Assembly: GCA_021646415.1 (NCBI GenBank) | Contig: SOEU01000002.1 | Coordinates: 310,001 to 374,000, forward strand | Reading direction: 5' to 3' | DNA length: 64,000 nucleotides | Source of the DNA: Candidatus Brocadia sp. | Lineage (GTDB): Bacteria > Planctomycetota > Brocadiia > Brocadiales > Brocadiaceae | Part shown: positions 8,364-16,532 of the stretch, piece after piece | Layout: each line of letters starts with the position of its first letter | How positions within the stretch are numbered: the first letter of the stretch is position 1 | Translations under genes and position numbers: made by a program | Notes under the pieces: generated by a model | Seen by the model: only the letters and a program-made list of their open reading frames with translations | The model's database searches: none | What the model was told of the DNA's origin: nothing

Positions 8364-8927
8364 CTACGCACAAAATATATCCATTAATCCTATCTTTAAG
8401 CCTTTTAGCAAAGGGGATTCGAGGGTATTGCCTTTGCCGTATGCCTTATAAATCTGATAGGTATTATCCTTCAGGGTGTAAATCTCTATCTCTTCGCCTT
8501 CCGGAATTACTATCCAGTATTCCTTTACACCAAATTTCGCATACAGTTTTTTCTTTAGCACCATGTCCCTGTATGCGCTGTTCTCCGAAATTATTTCTAT
8601 TACGAGGTCGGGTGCACCCTGGACATTCTTCTCCCCAATAATGCCTATTTTATCCTTTGAAATGAATAGTATGTCGGGTTGAACTACATTTTCATTATCA
8701 AAATACACATCATATGGCGCATCAAAGAGTTCACCGAGTTTATTTTCCGTTATAAATTTTTCAAGGATAAATTCAAGCCTTCTTGAAATTCTTTGATGAT
8801 TCGTAACCGGAGATGGTGTCATAAGTAATTCTCCATCGATAAGTTCATATCTCTTGTCATCTGAGATTTTGCAATAATCCTCGTAGGTATATTTTTTTAT
8901 TTTCTTCTCGGCAGCAATTTGTGCCAT
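8364..8927 (-). CDS. Uma2-family (DUF820) putative restriction-type endonuclease
   Basis: A 187-residue protein of the Uma2 family, with a PD-(D/E)xK nuclease fold. YTYEDYCKISDDKRYELIDGE opens the domain. The core residues are seen as VQPDILFIS, DLVIEIISE and MVLKKKLYAKFGVKEYWIV. The start at 8927 (MAQIAAEKK) has a clear ribosome site (AAGGAG, 9 bases away) and is preferred over an ATG six codons upstream. Such genes are often found in many copies in cyanobacteria and planctomycetes, and their cellular role is unsettled. It lies between gltX and cysS on the same strand. Confidence 0.88.
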   Translation of the reverse strand: MAQIAAEKKIKKYTYEDYCKISDDKRYELIDGELLMTPSPVTNHQRISRRLEFILEKFITENKLGELFDAPYDVYFDNENVVQPDILFISKDKIGIIGEKNVQGAPDLVIEIISENSAYRDMVLKKKLYAKFGVKEYWIVIPEGEEIEIYTLKDNTYQIYKAYGKGNTLESPLLKGLKIGLMDIFCA

Positions 8928-8983
8928 AATAAATCTCCTTACCAAATGATTTATTCGGATGAACTGTTATGACGGCTGAATAG

Positions 8984-10429
8984 TTACTTTTTCACCAAAA
9001 GAAATCGTTCGATCCGTTTATTGCATGTATTAATACCCAAAATATTGGCAATACTATACAGTTCCGGTCCGTGTTCTCTACCAGTTAAGGCGATACGGAC
9101 AGGCATATAAAGCCCTTTACCATTTACCTTTGTTTCTTTTTGCACTGCCGTTAACGCCTCTTTAAAGATTTCAGGAGAGAGGGCGTCCAGTTTTTGGAGT
9201 TCCCGGTAAAAGGACAAGAGGACCGATTGCGATATCTCCGACGATAAAAATTCAATATGTTTTTCACTGACGACAGCATCCTTGAAAAAGATATCAACCT
9301 CCTGAACAATTTGAGACATACAGGATATGTTGTTTCTCACTGCATCTATCATCAATCTCAATTGAGCCCTGTCAATTTTGTTTTCATCCGTAGAAATGAA
9401 ACCGGCGGCTTGCAGGTAAGGTATCGCCAGGCTTGTAAGCCTTTCTAAATCTGCTTCACGGATATATTGCCCGCTCAACCAATCCAATTTTTGCTGATCG
9501 AACACAGAGGATGCCTTACTCATAGTGCCTATCTCAAATGTGTCGATGATATCGTCAATCTTAAACTTCTCCTTTTTGTCCCTGGGTGCCCACCCAAGAA
9601 GTATCATATAGTTGAGGAGTGCTTCCGGTAAGTAACCCAATTTACGGTATTCCGAAAGAGAAAATGCCCCGTGTCGTTTACTCAATAAGGTGCGGTCTGC
9701 ACCCATGGTGAGTGACAGATGGGCAAATTGCGGAGGTTTTCGATTTAAGGCATGAAAAAGCAATATATGACAGGGTGTATTTGATAAATGATCTTCTCCA
9801 CGGATAACGTGGGTGATCTGCATCAGGGTATCATCCACGGCAACGGCAAAGTGGAATGAGGGTGTTCCATCTGACCGCATAATCACAAAATCTCCAACCA
9901 GGCTCATATCAAATTGGCATGTGCCTCGGATCAGGTCGTCGAATACCAGTAATTCTTCTGGTACTCTAAAACGAATGGTAAAACTCAGACCTGATGTTTC
10001 AAACTCCTTTTTTTGCCTGTCGGTCAGATCACGACAACGGTTGTCGTACCGGGGAGGGTTCCCGGTTAGTCTGGCTATCTGTCTGCGTTCTTCCAATTCT
10101 TCAGGGGTACAATAACAACGATACGCAAGACCTTTTTTCAAAAATCTCTGGCAGATGTCATAATAGATATGCAAACGTTCTGATTGTAAATAGGGACCGT
10201 GCTGACCTCCCACATCAGGTCCTTCCTGCCATGTCAATCCCAGCCAGTCCAGGTCTTCGATAAGTTGGTCCATGTACTTTTTCTCAGAGCGGGCAACATC
10301 GGTATCTTCGATCCTTAGGATAAAAGTGCCTTTATGCCGTCTTGCAAATAACCAGTTGAAAACGGCCATGCGCGCATTTCCGATATGTAAGAGCCCTGTA
10401 GGCGAAGGTGCAAAACGAACTCGTACCAT
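8984..10429 (-). CDS. gltX: Glutamyl-tRNA synthetase
   Basis: A full-length (481-residue) class I synthetase that charges tRNA-Glu, and tRNA-Gln too if the organism lacks GlnRS (not testable here). RFAPSPTGLLHIGNAR contains the HIGH motif and LLSKRHGAFSL the KMSKS-type motif. YRCYCTPEELEE and the insertion typical of bacterial GltX follow, and a C-terminal all-helical anticodon-binding region closes the protein. The start is fixed by the conserved MVRVRFAPSPTG. It sits in the minus-strand run between a frameshifted small gene and the Uma2 gene. Confidence 0.96.
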   Translation of the reverse strand: MVRVRFAPSPTGLLHIGNARMAVFNWLFARRHKGTFILRIEDTDVARSEKKYMDQLIEDLDWLGLTWQEGPDVGGQHGPYLQSERLHIYYDICQRFLKKGLAYRCYCTPEELEERRQIARLTGNPPRYDNRCRDLTDRQKKEFETSGLSFTIRFRVPEELLVFDDLIRGTCQFDMSLVGDFVIMRSDGTPSFHFAVAVDDTLMQITHVIRGEDHLSNTPCHILLFHALNRKPPQFAHLSLTMGADRTLLSKRHGAFSLSEYRKLGYLPEALLNYMILLGWAPRDKKEKFKIDDIIDTFEIGTMSKASSVFDQQKLDWLSGQYIREADLERLTSLAIPYLQAAGFISTDENKIDRAQLRLMIDAVRNNISCMSQIVQEVDIFFKDAVVSEKHIEFLSSEISQSVLLSFYRELQKLDALSPEIFKEALTAVQKETKVNGKGLYMPVRIALTGREHGPELYSIANILGINTCNKRIERFLLVKK

Positions 10430-10479
10430 ATGTTAATATTTAGCGATATTTGATAAATCGATATTTAATATCAAAATAT

Positions 10480-10768
10480 TCAACTATACTGCAATATCTT
10501 GAGGTCTTGTATAGCAAAGGTAAATGCTACAGTGAAATCTGTGAATGGCAGAGGTTGCTTATCTATTGTACCGTTCGGGTGAATTAGGTCTTTATGAGCA
10601 AAACCATGAGATGTATCGTATCTCACTATATTTCTCCAGTCATTAATAATAGGCTTCATACTGGACGGCAAATTTGATTATCTTGCCCTTTTCTTTACAG
10701 GCTGTAACTCTTAATCGATCTTTTTGGTCTGGCGATAACGTGACTGTGAAACGTAATTCCTTTAACAT
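10480..10768 (-). pseudogene. Frameshifted small DUF7718-like gene
   Basis: From an ATG at 10768 the reverse strand reads MLKELRFTVTLSPDQKDRLR and on to KFAVQYEAYY before a stop. Reading continues one frame over from about 10671 with IINDWRNIVRYDTSHGFAH, KDLIHPNGTIDKQPL and an end at 10480. The phrase VQYEA...W..IVRYDTSHG..H.DLIHP.G is continuous in related small proteins (DUF7718-like, by memory). This is therefore one gene of about 95 codons split by a single frameshift near 10665. It could be a real pseudogene or a sequencing error. Confidence 0.6.
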
Positions 10769-10791
10769 AATATCGCATTGTATTTCGTAAT

Positions 10792-11877
10792 TTACTTACC
10801 CCTGGAATAGCCAGTCCAAAGGTACATAGGTCTGGTATCACCCCGTTCTTGTAATTGAGAAATATCCAGCCTTATCGTATTATTTTGGAAAATTTTTCCG
10901 GACATTAGGCCAAAAAGATCGGCTAATCCGTAATGTTCTTCATATCTTACGATAGTCGCTTCGGTAAGTCTCGCCAATTTTTTAGTTAACGCAATGGCAT
11001 CTTCCGGATAACCTAATTGATCGACCAATCCCTTATCGAGGGCCTGTTTGCCGGTATAGATTCTTCCATCAGCAATCTTTTTTACCTCTTCGATATCCAG
11101 GTTCCTCCCCGTGGAAACCACTTTTACGAACTGCATATACATTTCATCGATGATACCTTTTAAAACGGCTGCTTCGTCTGCTGTCATCTGTTTCAATGGA
11201 GAGCCGATCTCTTTTAGATTACCGGAGGCAATGGAATTATCCTTTATGCCATACCGATTAATAAGTTCCGCCACATTGATGAGTGGCATAATTACCCCAA
11301 TACTCCCTGTGATTGTCGTGGGATGCGCAACGATGGCATCAGCTGCAGAGGAGATGTAATATCCGCCGGAGGCAGCAATGTCCTGCATGTAGACGACAAC
11401 CTTTTTCTGTGTCTCCGCTTTAAATTTTGTAATCTGATTGTAGATAATGTCGCTAGCCGTAATACCGCCACCAGGGCTGTCTACTTCTAACAGAATGGCT
11501 TTTACATGGGCATCATCGGTGGCTTGTTCCAATTGTTGTTTCACGACCTCGACTATGCTGGGTTTTTCTATAAACAGACCCTCTGCCGATTCATTACTCA
11601 ATATGCCTTTGATGGGAATTATGGCAATCTTGCTCTCTCCGCTTCCCCCGACAACAGTTTCAAAGACTTGTTTCTTGTCTTTTGTTGCAGTGCTCGTAAT
11701 GAGCGCCTTGCTGAGGACAAGAGAACCGATAAAGAGCATGAATAAAAAGAGCGTACATAAAAAAAAGAATGAGGCTAGTCCAACGGCAACCCAGAAACCA
11801 GCGCCTCTGCTCTTCTTGATGTATATGGGTTGCAATCCCGCCTCTGGTGGGATATTGTCATGTTGTGTATCTGTCAT
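10792..11877 (-). CDS. sppA: Signal peptide peptidase SppA, short (67K-less) form
   Basis: A 361-residue serine protease anchored in the inner membrane by one helix (about residues 27-57), which clears cleaved signal peptides. The catalytic Ser170 lies in QDIAASGGYYIS and the general-base Lys222 in ASGNLKEIGSP. VDSPGGG (about 132-138) is the conserved oxyanion region. The size fits the single-domain SppA found outside enterobacteria. The gene ends 24 bases before the frameshifted small gene and starts 10 bases after ubiX. Confidence 0.92.
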   Translation of the reverse strand: MTDTQHDNIPPEAGLQPIYIKKSRGAGFWVAVGLASFFFLCTLFLFMLFIGSLVLSKALITSTATKDKKQVFETVVGGSGESKIAIIPIKGILSNESAEGLFIEKPSIVEVVKQQLEQATDDAHVKAILLEVDSPGGGITASDIIYNQITKFKAETQKKVVVYMQDIAASGGYYISSAADAIVAHPTTITGSIGVIMPLINVAELINRYGIKDNSIASGNLKEIGSPLKQMTADEAAVLKGIIDEMYMQFVKVVSTGRNLDIEEVKKIADGRIYTGKQALDKGLVDQLGYPEDAIALTKKLARLTEATIVRYEEHYGLADLFGLMSGKIFQNNTIRLDISQLQERGDTRPMYLWTGYSRGK

Positions 11878-11886
11878 AAACCCTCT

Positions 11887-12507
11887 CTACCTCCCTTCCT
11901 TCACTGCACTGATACATTCTTCACCGTGCCATTCCGGAATGAGCATATGTTTTATAGCCAACGCATCCAATATCTTAGCCACTACAAAATTCACCTGATC
12001 ATCCGCAGTTTTAGGCTTATGATAAAATCCGGGCATGGCTGGCAATATACATGCCCCGATGGAAGATAATTTTAACATAGCTTCCAGATGAATGGAAGAT
12101 AATGGTGTTTCTCGCGGCACCACCACAAGTTTTCTCCCCTCTTTAATAGTTACACTTGCTGCACGTTGAATAAGATTATTTGAAATACCGTGGGCAATAG
12201 AGCACAGGGTATTCATACTGCAAGGGACAATGCACATTGCCTTAATGGGGTATCGGCTACTGGCAATTGCCGCACTAATGTCTGAATTGCTATGATAGGT
12301 GATATTGTCTGCTGTGTAACCCAAAAGTTGCACAAGATCCGGGTGGTTACGGTCTAAATCAACTCCTAATTCATGCTTAATAACCAGGGCTGCGGCATCC
12401 GATATTGATAGGTGGATATTGCATTCCTTTCTGCAAAGGATTTGTATGAGACGCTGACCATAGATTACCCCACTTGCCCCTGTAATGCCAACAATAATGT
12501 TTTCCAC
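11887..12507 (-). CDS. ubiX: Flavin prenyltransferase UbiX/Pad1
   Basis: UbiX makes prenylated FMN, the cofactor for UbiD-type decarboxylases, from FMN and dimethylallyl phosphate. The N-terminal IIVGITGASGVIYGQRLI is the flavin-binding signature, and the region around RETPLSSIHLEAMLKLSSIG carries the conserved prenyl-phosphate contacts. I prefer a GTG start at 12507 because a strong ribosome site (AAGGAG) lies six bases before it; the in-frame ATG six codons upstream (12525) would place that site inside the gene and overlap the CPBP gene. No ubiD lies in the window. Confidence 0.9.
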   Translation of the reverse strand: MENIIVGITGASGVIYGQRLIQILCRKECNIHLSISDAAALVIKHELGVDLDRNHPDLVQLLGYTADNITYHSNSDISAAIASSRYPIKAMCIVPCSMNTLCSIAHGISNNLIQRAASVTIKEGRKLVVVPRETPLSSIHLEAMLKLSSIGACILPAMPGFYHKPKTADDQVNFVVAKILDALAIKHMLIPEWHGEECISAVKEGR

Positions 12508-12517
12508 ACAAATCTCC

Positions 12518-13225
12518 TTAGACATGAAAAGGCTTCAGCACGGAAAGCACGTCATAGATAGCATGTGTATAAACAGCGATACCCAATCCCCGGAACAGAA
12601 AGATAGCGGATAAAAATATTCCCGCTAACAACCGGAACATAAAACTTGTATATGTAAAGCTGTCGCTTAAAGTCCCCACATAGTGCATGCTGGTAAATAT
12701 GAGAGCGCCCAAAATAATACTTACTATTGCACCAATGGGTTTATTTATCTTTAATAGGGTCACAAATAGATAATATAATATTGACAGGAGAAGGAGCCGA
12801 AATACAATTTCCTCATAAACCCCTGCGCCAACAGAAAGAATAATTCCCATCCACATATTCGTGGAAAAAGGTTTTGCCAGTACATAAGGGAATAATACCT
12901 TATAAACAACGAATCCCAACGCATAACCCATACAAAGGGCATAGACCATACTTTCGACAACCATGGGGATAAATATCCGGAAATTTAAGCGGTATTCCTT
13001 TTCTATATAAAATACCGATACAACCAAAAAGGCAATAACGAGCGAATTAAATATCAAAGAACCATTTTTGCCAAATAAAAGCAGAGGAGTCTTAACGATG
13101 ACATCAGCAGTATTTTTAATACTTGCCCCCTGCAGAGCAATCCCTACTTCATATAAAACCAATAGGGGCAGGATAAACAAAAAACTATTGGCCAGGCTCT
13201 TTGAACGATGGAAATACGAATTCAT
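12518..13225 (-). CDS. CPBP-family intramembrane metalloprotease
   Basis: A 235-residue polytopic membrane protein of the CPBP (CaaX protease and bacteriocin-processing) family. The catalytic motifs sit in membrane segments: YEEIVFRLLLL carries the paired glutamates and arginine, TSMHYVG supplies a histidine, and HAIYDVL the final H...D. About seven hydrophobic segments are visible. Substrates of bacterial members are mostly unknown. It is the first gene of the minus-strand run toward ubiX and sppA, and its promoter should lie in 13226-13470. Confidence 0.88.
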   Translation of the reverse strand: MNSYFHRSKSLANSFLFILPLLVLYEVGIALQGASIKNTADVIVKTPLLLFGKNGSLIFNSLVIAFLVVSVFYIEKEYRLNFRIFIPMVVESMVYALCMGYALGFVVYKVLFPYVLAKPFSTNMWMGIILSVGAGVYEEIVFRLLLLSILYYLFVTLLKINKPIGAIVSIILGALIFTSMHYVGTLSDSFTYTSFMFRLLAGIFLSAIFLFRGLGIAVYTHAIYDVLSVLKPFHV

Positions 13226-13473
13226 TTACATTAACAGCTTTGCCATGAAGAATATCACAGAGGAGAGCCGGAGTCCCCAGCAATGATAAGAAAATAGTTA
13301 CAGGAGGAAATATTCATGTCTTTTGGTAAAACAAAGGTTTAAAGGGGTTTGAAAAGATGTGAGGTTAGTATAGCAGCCAATCTGCGGGGTGTCAATAAAG
13401 TTTCAAAAACTCTGAAAACCGTAGACAGCGGGAAAGATTCTTCTGACTATTGCGGTTTTAAATCAAAAAACAT
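13226..13473. other. Intergenic region between divergent genes
   Basis: Part of a 365-base gap between the divergent CPBP and bifunctional-nuclease genes. I see no gene, tRNA or repeat in it. It must hold the minus-strand promoter of the CPBP-ubiX-sppA run, but no convincing -35/-10 pair was found on that strand. Confidence 0.5.
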
Positions 13474-13501
13474 TTGACAAAAGGGGCTGGTGTGCTAAAA
13501 T
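13474..13501 (+). promoter_or_regulatory. Sigma-70-type promoter of the bifunctional nuclease gene
   Basis: A perfect -35 box TTGACA (13474-13479) and a -10 box TAAAAT (13496-13501) are separated by 16 bases. They lie about 85 bases before the start of the downstream gene. Confidence 0.7.
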
Positions 13502-13590
13502 TTCAGCTAGTTTGCCCATTTTGCCCATGTGCGGAATAGCATAATAGCAGCCGCATGTATAGAATTGTCGCTTGAACGAAGGGGATGGTT

Positions 13591-13998
13591 ATGATTCCTA
13601 TGGAACTCTCAAAGATTATCATTACTGAGACAAGCGATCATCAGATTATTGTCCTCAAAGAAAAGGAAGGACAGCGAAGTTTTCCGATTGTTATTGGACT
13701 CCATGAAGCATGGGCAATTGATCGGGCAGTAAAAGGGATTACCACTCCGCGTCCTTTAACGCATGACCTAATCAGCAACATCATCGAAGGCCTGAGTGCA
13801 GGAGTGGTAAGAATTATTATTAGTGACTTAAGGAATAATACTTTTTACGCAAAGATTATATTGCAGCAAAGCGGCTCAACGGTAGAAATCGATTCCAGGC
13901 CTAGCGACGCTATAGCACTTGCAATGCAAAAAAATACACCGATCTTTGTGGCCAAAAAGGTTTTAGAGGAAGTTTGCAAATCGGAAGATGCGTTTTAA
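13591..13998 (+). CDS. Bifunctional nuclease family protein (DUF151)
   Basis: A 135-residue protein of the DUF151/BFN family, named for a plant member with DNase and RNase activity. The conserved core is visible as LKEKEGQRSFPIVIGLHEAWAID, then RPLTHDLI and DSRPSDAIALA. I start at 13591 because GAAGGGG sits six bases upstream; an ATG two codons earlier (13585) overlaps that site. Two tRNA-Ser genes follow on the same strand. The bacterial role is not established. Confidence 0.9.
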   Translation: MIPMELSKIIITETSDHQIIVLKEKEGQRSFPIVIGLHEAWAIDRAVKGITTPRPLTHDLISNIIEGLSAGVVRIIISDLRNNTFYAKIILQQSGSTVEIDSRPSDAIALAMQKNTPIFVAKKVLEEVCKSEDAF

Positions 13999-14028
13999 AC
14001 CTGTTTCCGACAGTTCAGAAAAAAATGA

Positions 14029-14118
14029 GGAGGGATGGCCGAGTGGACTATGGCGGCAGTCTTGAAAACTGCTGGAGGCGTGAGTCTCCCGTGGGTTCGA
14101 ATCCTACTCCCTCCGCCA
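14029..14118 (+). tRNA. tRNA-Ser (anticodon TGA)
   Basis: A 90-base class II tRNA with acceptor GGAGGGA paired to TCCCTCC, discriminator G and encoded CCA. The anticodon arm GCAGT-CTTGAAA-ACTGC gives anticodon TGA, reading UCA. A long variable arm and the T-arm GGGTTCGAATCC are present, as expected for tRNA-Ser. Confidence 0.95.
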
Positions 14119-14268
14119 TGTATCTTATCTTTACAGAATTCCGCTTTTCATTGCATATGGTATTGCTAAAGTAAATTCAGAAAACCACGAATATCCACTA
14201 TTTTACAAAGCGAGGATATTTGTGGTTATTTTATTTTAAAATATTTCTACACTAAATACCCAAAGAAC

Positions 14269-14361
14269 GGAGAGGTGGCTGAGCGGCTGAAAGCGACGGT
14301 TTGCTAAACCGTTGTAGAGACAAAATCTCTACCCCGGGTTCGAATCCCGGCCTCTCCGCCA
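14269..14361 (+). tRNA. tRNA-Ser (anticodon GCT)
   Basis: A 93-base class II tRNA with acceptor GGAGAGG paired to CCTCTCC, discriminator G and encoded CCA. The anticodon arm ACGGT-TTGCTAA-ACCGT gives anticodon GCT, reading AGU and AGC. The long variable arm (GTAGAGAC...TCTCTAC) is clear. It lies 150 bases after the other tRNA-Ser. Confidence 0.96.
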
Positions 14362-14444
14362 TGTATTTGTATGATATACAGCTTTTGCTACAAGCAAATA
14401 ATTGCAAATACAAAATATCTCAATACTCTCACTGCGTCATCTCA

Positions 14445-14939
14445 ATGAAGATCGGAATCCTCGCAGATACGCATGACAATATCGCTGCTATTCAAAAGGC
14501 TGTTTGTTTTTTTAATGCACAGGATCTAAAATATGTCATTCATGCCGGAGATTATGTCGCTCCATTCTCCTTAAAAAAATTAATGAAGCTAAAGGCAAAG
14601 TTTATAGGAATATTTGGAAATAATGATGGTGAGCGGAAGGGGTTGATGAATGTTTGCAAAAATATTCATGAGCCGCCTTATGACCTCCTTTTAAACGGCA
14701 AACATATTCTGGTCACTCATATGATGGAGAGTCTTTCAAAAAGATCAACGAAAAATACGGATATCATCATCAGTGCCCATACGCATGTCCCTGAAGTTAA
14801 AGAAGGGAGACCTTTGCATGTCAATCCTGGTGAGTGCGGTGCGTGGTTATATGGAAAGAGTACTGTTGCAGTGCTAGACCTTGAAACATTCCGTGCTGAG
14901 ATTATTGACCTTTCATCTGTATCTTTGGATAAAGGTTAG
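14445..14939 (+). CDS. YfcE/MJ0936-type metallophosphoesterase
   Basis: A 164-residue calcineurin-like phosphoesterase. The metal-binding motifs are ILADTHDN, HAGDYV, GNNDGE, VTHMM and SAHTHVP, followed by VNPGECG. This is the compact family whose members hydrolyse model phosphodiesters; the natural substrate is unclear. The frame is open back into the tRNA-Ser gene, so the start is placed at the ATG at 14445 (MKIGILADTHDN), where homology begins. It ends two bases before the PEGA lipoprotein gene and is probably co-transcribed with it. Confidence 0.93.
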   Translation: MKIGILADTHDNIAAIQKAVCFFNAQDLKYVIHAGDYVAPFSLKKLMKLKAKFIGIFGNNDGERKGLMNVCKNIHEPPYDLLLNGKHILVTHMMESLSKRSTKNTDIIISAHTHVPEVKEGRPLHVNPGECGAWLYGKSTVAVLDLETFRAEIIDLSSVSLDKG

Positions 14940-14941
14940 AA

Positions 14942-15400
14942 ATGTCCAGACAATTTTCAAAACTCGTTCTTGTTACCATTATGTGCTGTTTCATGAGCGG
15001 TGCAGCGCTCTGTGGGTGTGTATTACGTACCCTCACGATTGATTCCGAACCTCCAGGTGCTATGGTCTATTTGGATGATGAGCCAATTGGTGAGACACCT
15101 GTAACAACAACATTTACCTATTATGGAACACGAAAGGTTACTTTGGAAAAAGTTGATACGGAAGGCAGGCTATTGTATGAAAGAAAGATTGCCTATGAAA
15201 AGATCAAACCACCTTTCTATCAGATTTTACCGCTAGACTTTTTCTCTGAAATAGTGTTACCCATGAAACTGAAGGACGAACATTACTTCACCTATCAGTT
15301 AGACCCTTTAAAGCGGCTACCCAAACAAGAACATCAGGAAATGGTCATTCAAAATGCTGAAGAATTACGTGAACGGTTAAGGATGCCCGTTGCCCGTTAG
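14942..15400 (+). CDS. PEGA-domain lipoprotein
   Basis: A 152-residue exported protein. The N terminus is a signal peptide (LVLVTIMCCFMSGAA) ending in LCGC, a plausible lipobox that would anchor the protein to a membrane through Cys26. Residues about 30-66 form a PEGA domain: LTIDSEPPGAMVYLDDEPIG followed by ETPVTTTFTYYGTRKVTL. The rest is hydrophilic. PEGA domains are surface-exposed beta modules of unknown ligand. The end overlaps the convergent nitroreductase gene by four bases. Confidence 0.85.
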   Translation: MSRQFSKLVLVTIMCCFMSGAALCGCVLRTLTIDSEPPGAMVYLDDEPIGETPVTTTFTYYGTRKVTLEKVDTEGRLLYERKIAYEKIKPPFYQILPLDFFSEIVLPMKLKDEHYFTYQLDPLKRLPKQEHQEMVIQNAEELRERLRMPVAR

Positions 15401-15900
15401 ATGGTATGAACTATTTCCTCCAAAGGTTTGCGATAAGTCGGTTCTGGGATATGTAAGGGATATCCAACCGGTGTCAACGCCAGAGGCTCAATTTCTGGAG
15501 GCAGATTCAGTATGGATTTTACGAGCAGTACCTTAAACGCCGCAACCCAACAAGTAGCCAATCCTTCTGCCGTTGCAGCAAGGATGAGATGGTCCATAGC
15601 AATCGTGGCATCAACATCACCATAGTTTTTCCCGTCGCTTCGCTTCCACGCCCTTTCTGGGATACTGCAGGCACAGATAATTACCGGTGCTGTATAAAAC
15701 CATTCTTCATCGTAGGCCTTTTTTAATTGTTGCTTTATTTTTTCATCCTTAATAACGAGAAAACAGATGGGTTGTCTATTGGCAGCACTGGGGGCAGAGA
15801 GTGCCGCTTCCAATATCCGCCTTAGCTTTTCCTCTTCAACGGGTTTTGATTTATACGAACGGACACTCCGCCTTTTCTTTATAACTTCATAAATATCCAT
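15397..15900 (-). CDS. Nitroreductase-family FMN oxidoreductase
   Basis: A 167-residue protein of the nitroreductase superfamily, which binds FMN and reduces nitro or quinone compounds with NAD(P)H. MDIYEVIKKRRSVRSYKSKP is the N-terminal FMN-phosphate signature, LSAPSAANRQP contacts the flavin, and TAEGLATCWVAAF and VGYPLHIPEPT follow as in the family. The length is on the short side but complete. A good ribosome site (GAGAGGAAGGG) precedes the ATG. The physiological substrate cannot be told. Confidence 0.9.
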   Translation of the reverse strand: MDIYEVIKKRRSVRSYKSKPVEEEKLRRILEAALSAPSAANRQPICFLVIKDEKIKQQLKKAYDEEWFYTAPVIICACSIPERAWKRSDGKNYGDVDATIAMDHLILAATAEGLATCWVAAFKVLLVKSILNLPPEIEPLALTPVGYPLHIPEPTYRKPLEEIVHTI

Positions 15901-15920
15901 GTACCCTTCCTCTCAAAATT

Positions 15921-16196
15921 CTACAATCTTCCAACGATTAAGCTTTGCATACACACGATCTTAATGTTCCCGATATTTGCAAACCTTAATAAATCCTTGG
16001 AAGTAATAATTCCCTTTTCAATAAGATAGCGGAAAAATACCATTTCCGAAGAGCTATTCTTTATTATTGTACCATTAATATCGAATATAGCCGCCTTTTT
16101 CACATGGTGGATTCTACTACGTACACGAATGCCTTTCAATAAAAATTTGTTTAAATTAATAACGCTTTTCGCATACAAGAGGTTGATTAATTGCAT
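15921..16196 (-). pseudogene. Truncated HAD-type phosphatase remnant
   Basis: The frame reads KKAAIFDINGTIIKNSSSEM, then VFFRYLIEKGIITSKDLLRF, the opening of an HAD-IB family hydrolase, and stops about 55 residues later. Motif I should be DxDGT; here the second Asp is Asn (DINGT), which would remove the acid/base residue. Motifs II to IV are absent. The 31 residues upstream of the match show no recognisable signal. This is best read as a decayed gene fragment. Confidence 0.65.
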
Positions 16197-16293
16197 ATAT
16201 TTATCAAAATCCTAAGTGGCCATAAAAAAAGCAGTTAAATTCCAACGGATTGTACTCATTTTAAAAGGACATACAAAATGTTGTGTTTTATTC

Positions 16294-16321
16294 TTGACAA
16301 AGTTTTTTTTTATGATATAGA
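16294..16321 (+). promoter_or_regulatory. Sigma-70-type promoter
   Basis: TTGACA (16294-16299) and TATAGA (16316-16321) are separated by 16 bases that include a run of T. It is placed to drive the transcript containing the perfect Shine-Dalgarno site at 16376 and the NrdD-like gene at 16533. Confidence 0.6.
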
Positions 16322-16375
16322 TATATACCGTCTGATGTACAATATATGGTAATGAAGTTGATAATTATCTTAAAA

Positions 16376-16487
16376 GGAAAAGGAGGTGATCGAAAAAAAC
16401 GTACTTTTAAGGGATACAGAAGTTGTAAATAACCAAGGGCTTTATAGTGGAAAAACGATGGTACTCATAAAAAGCAGTTATCGTTAA
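16376..16487 (+). other. Perfect anti-16S Shine-Dalgarno block and possible 33-codon leader ORF
   Basis: AAAGGAGGTGATC (about 16377-16390) is fully complementary to the last 13 bases of bacterial 16S rRNA. No ATG lies at the right distance. A GTG inside the block (16386) opens a 33-codon frame ending at 16487 (MIEKNVLLRDTEVVNNQGLY and so on), but its spacing from the site is wrong. The block may be a ribosome-loading or leader element for the gene at 16533. Confidence 0.35.
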
Positions 16488-16532
16488 GTTGTAAAAGGAT
16501 TACTGAAAAATGCATAAAGGAGATATGGAGAA

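Noticed and set aside
14301-14444. N-terminal extension of the phosphodiesterase gene
   Set aside because: It lies inside and after the tRNA-Ser gene; the family match starts at MKIGILADTHDN.
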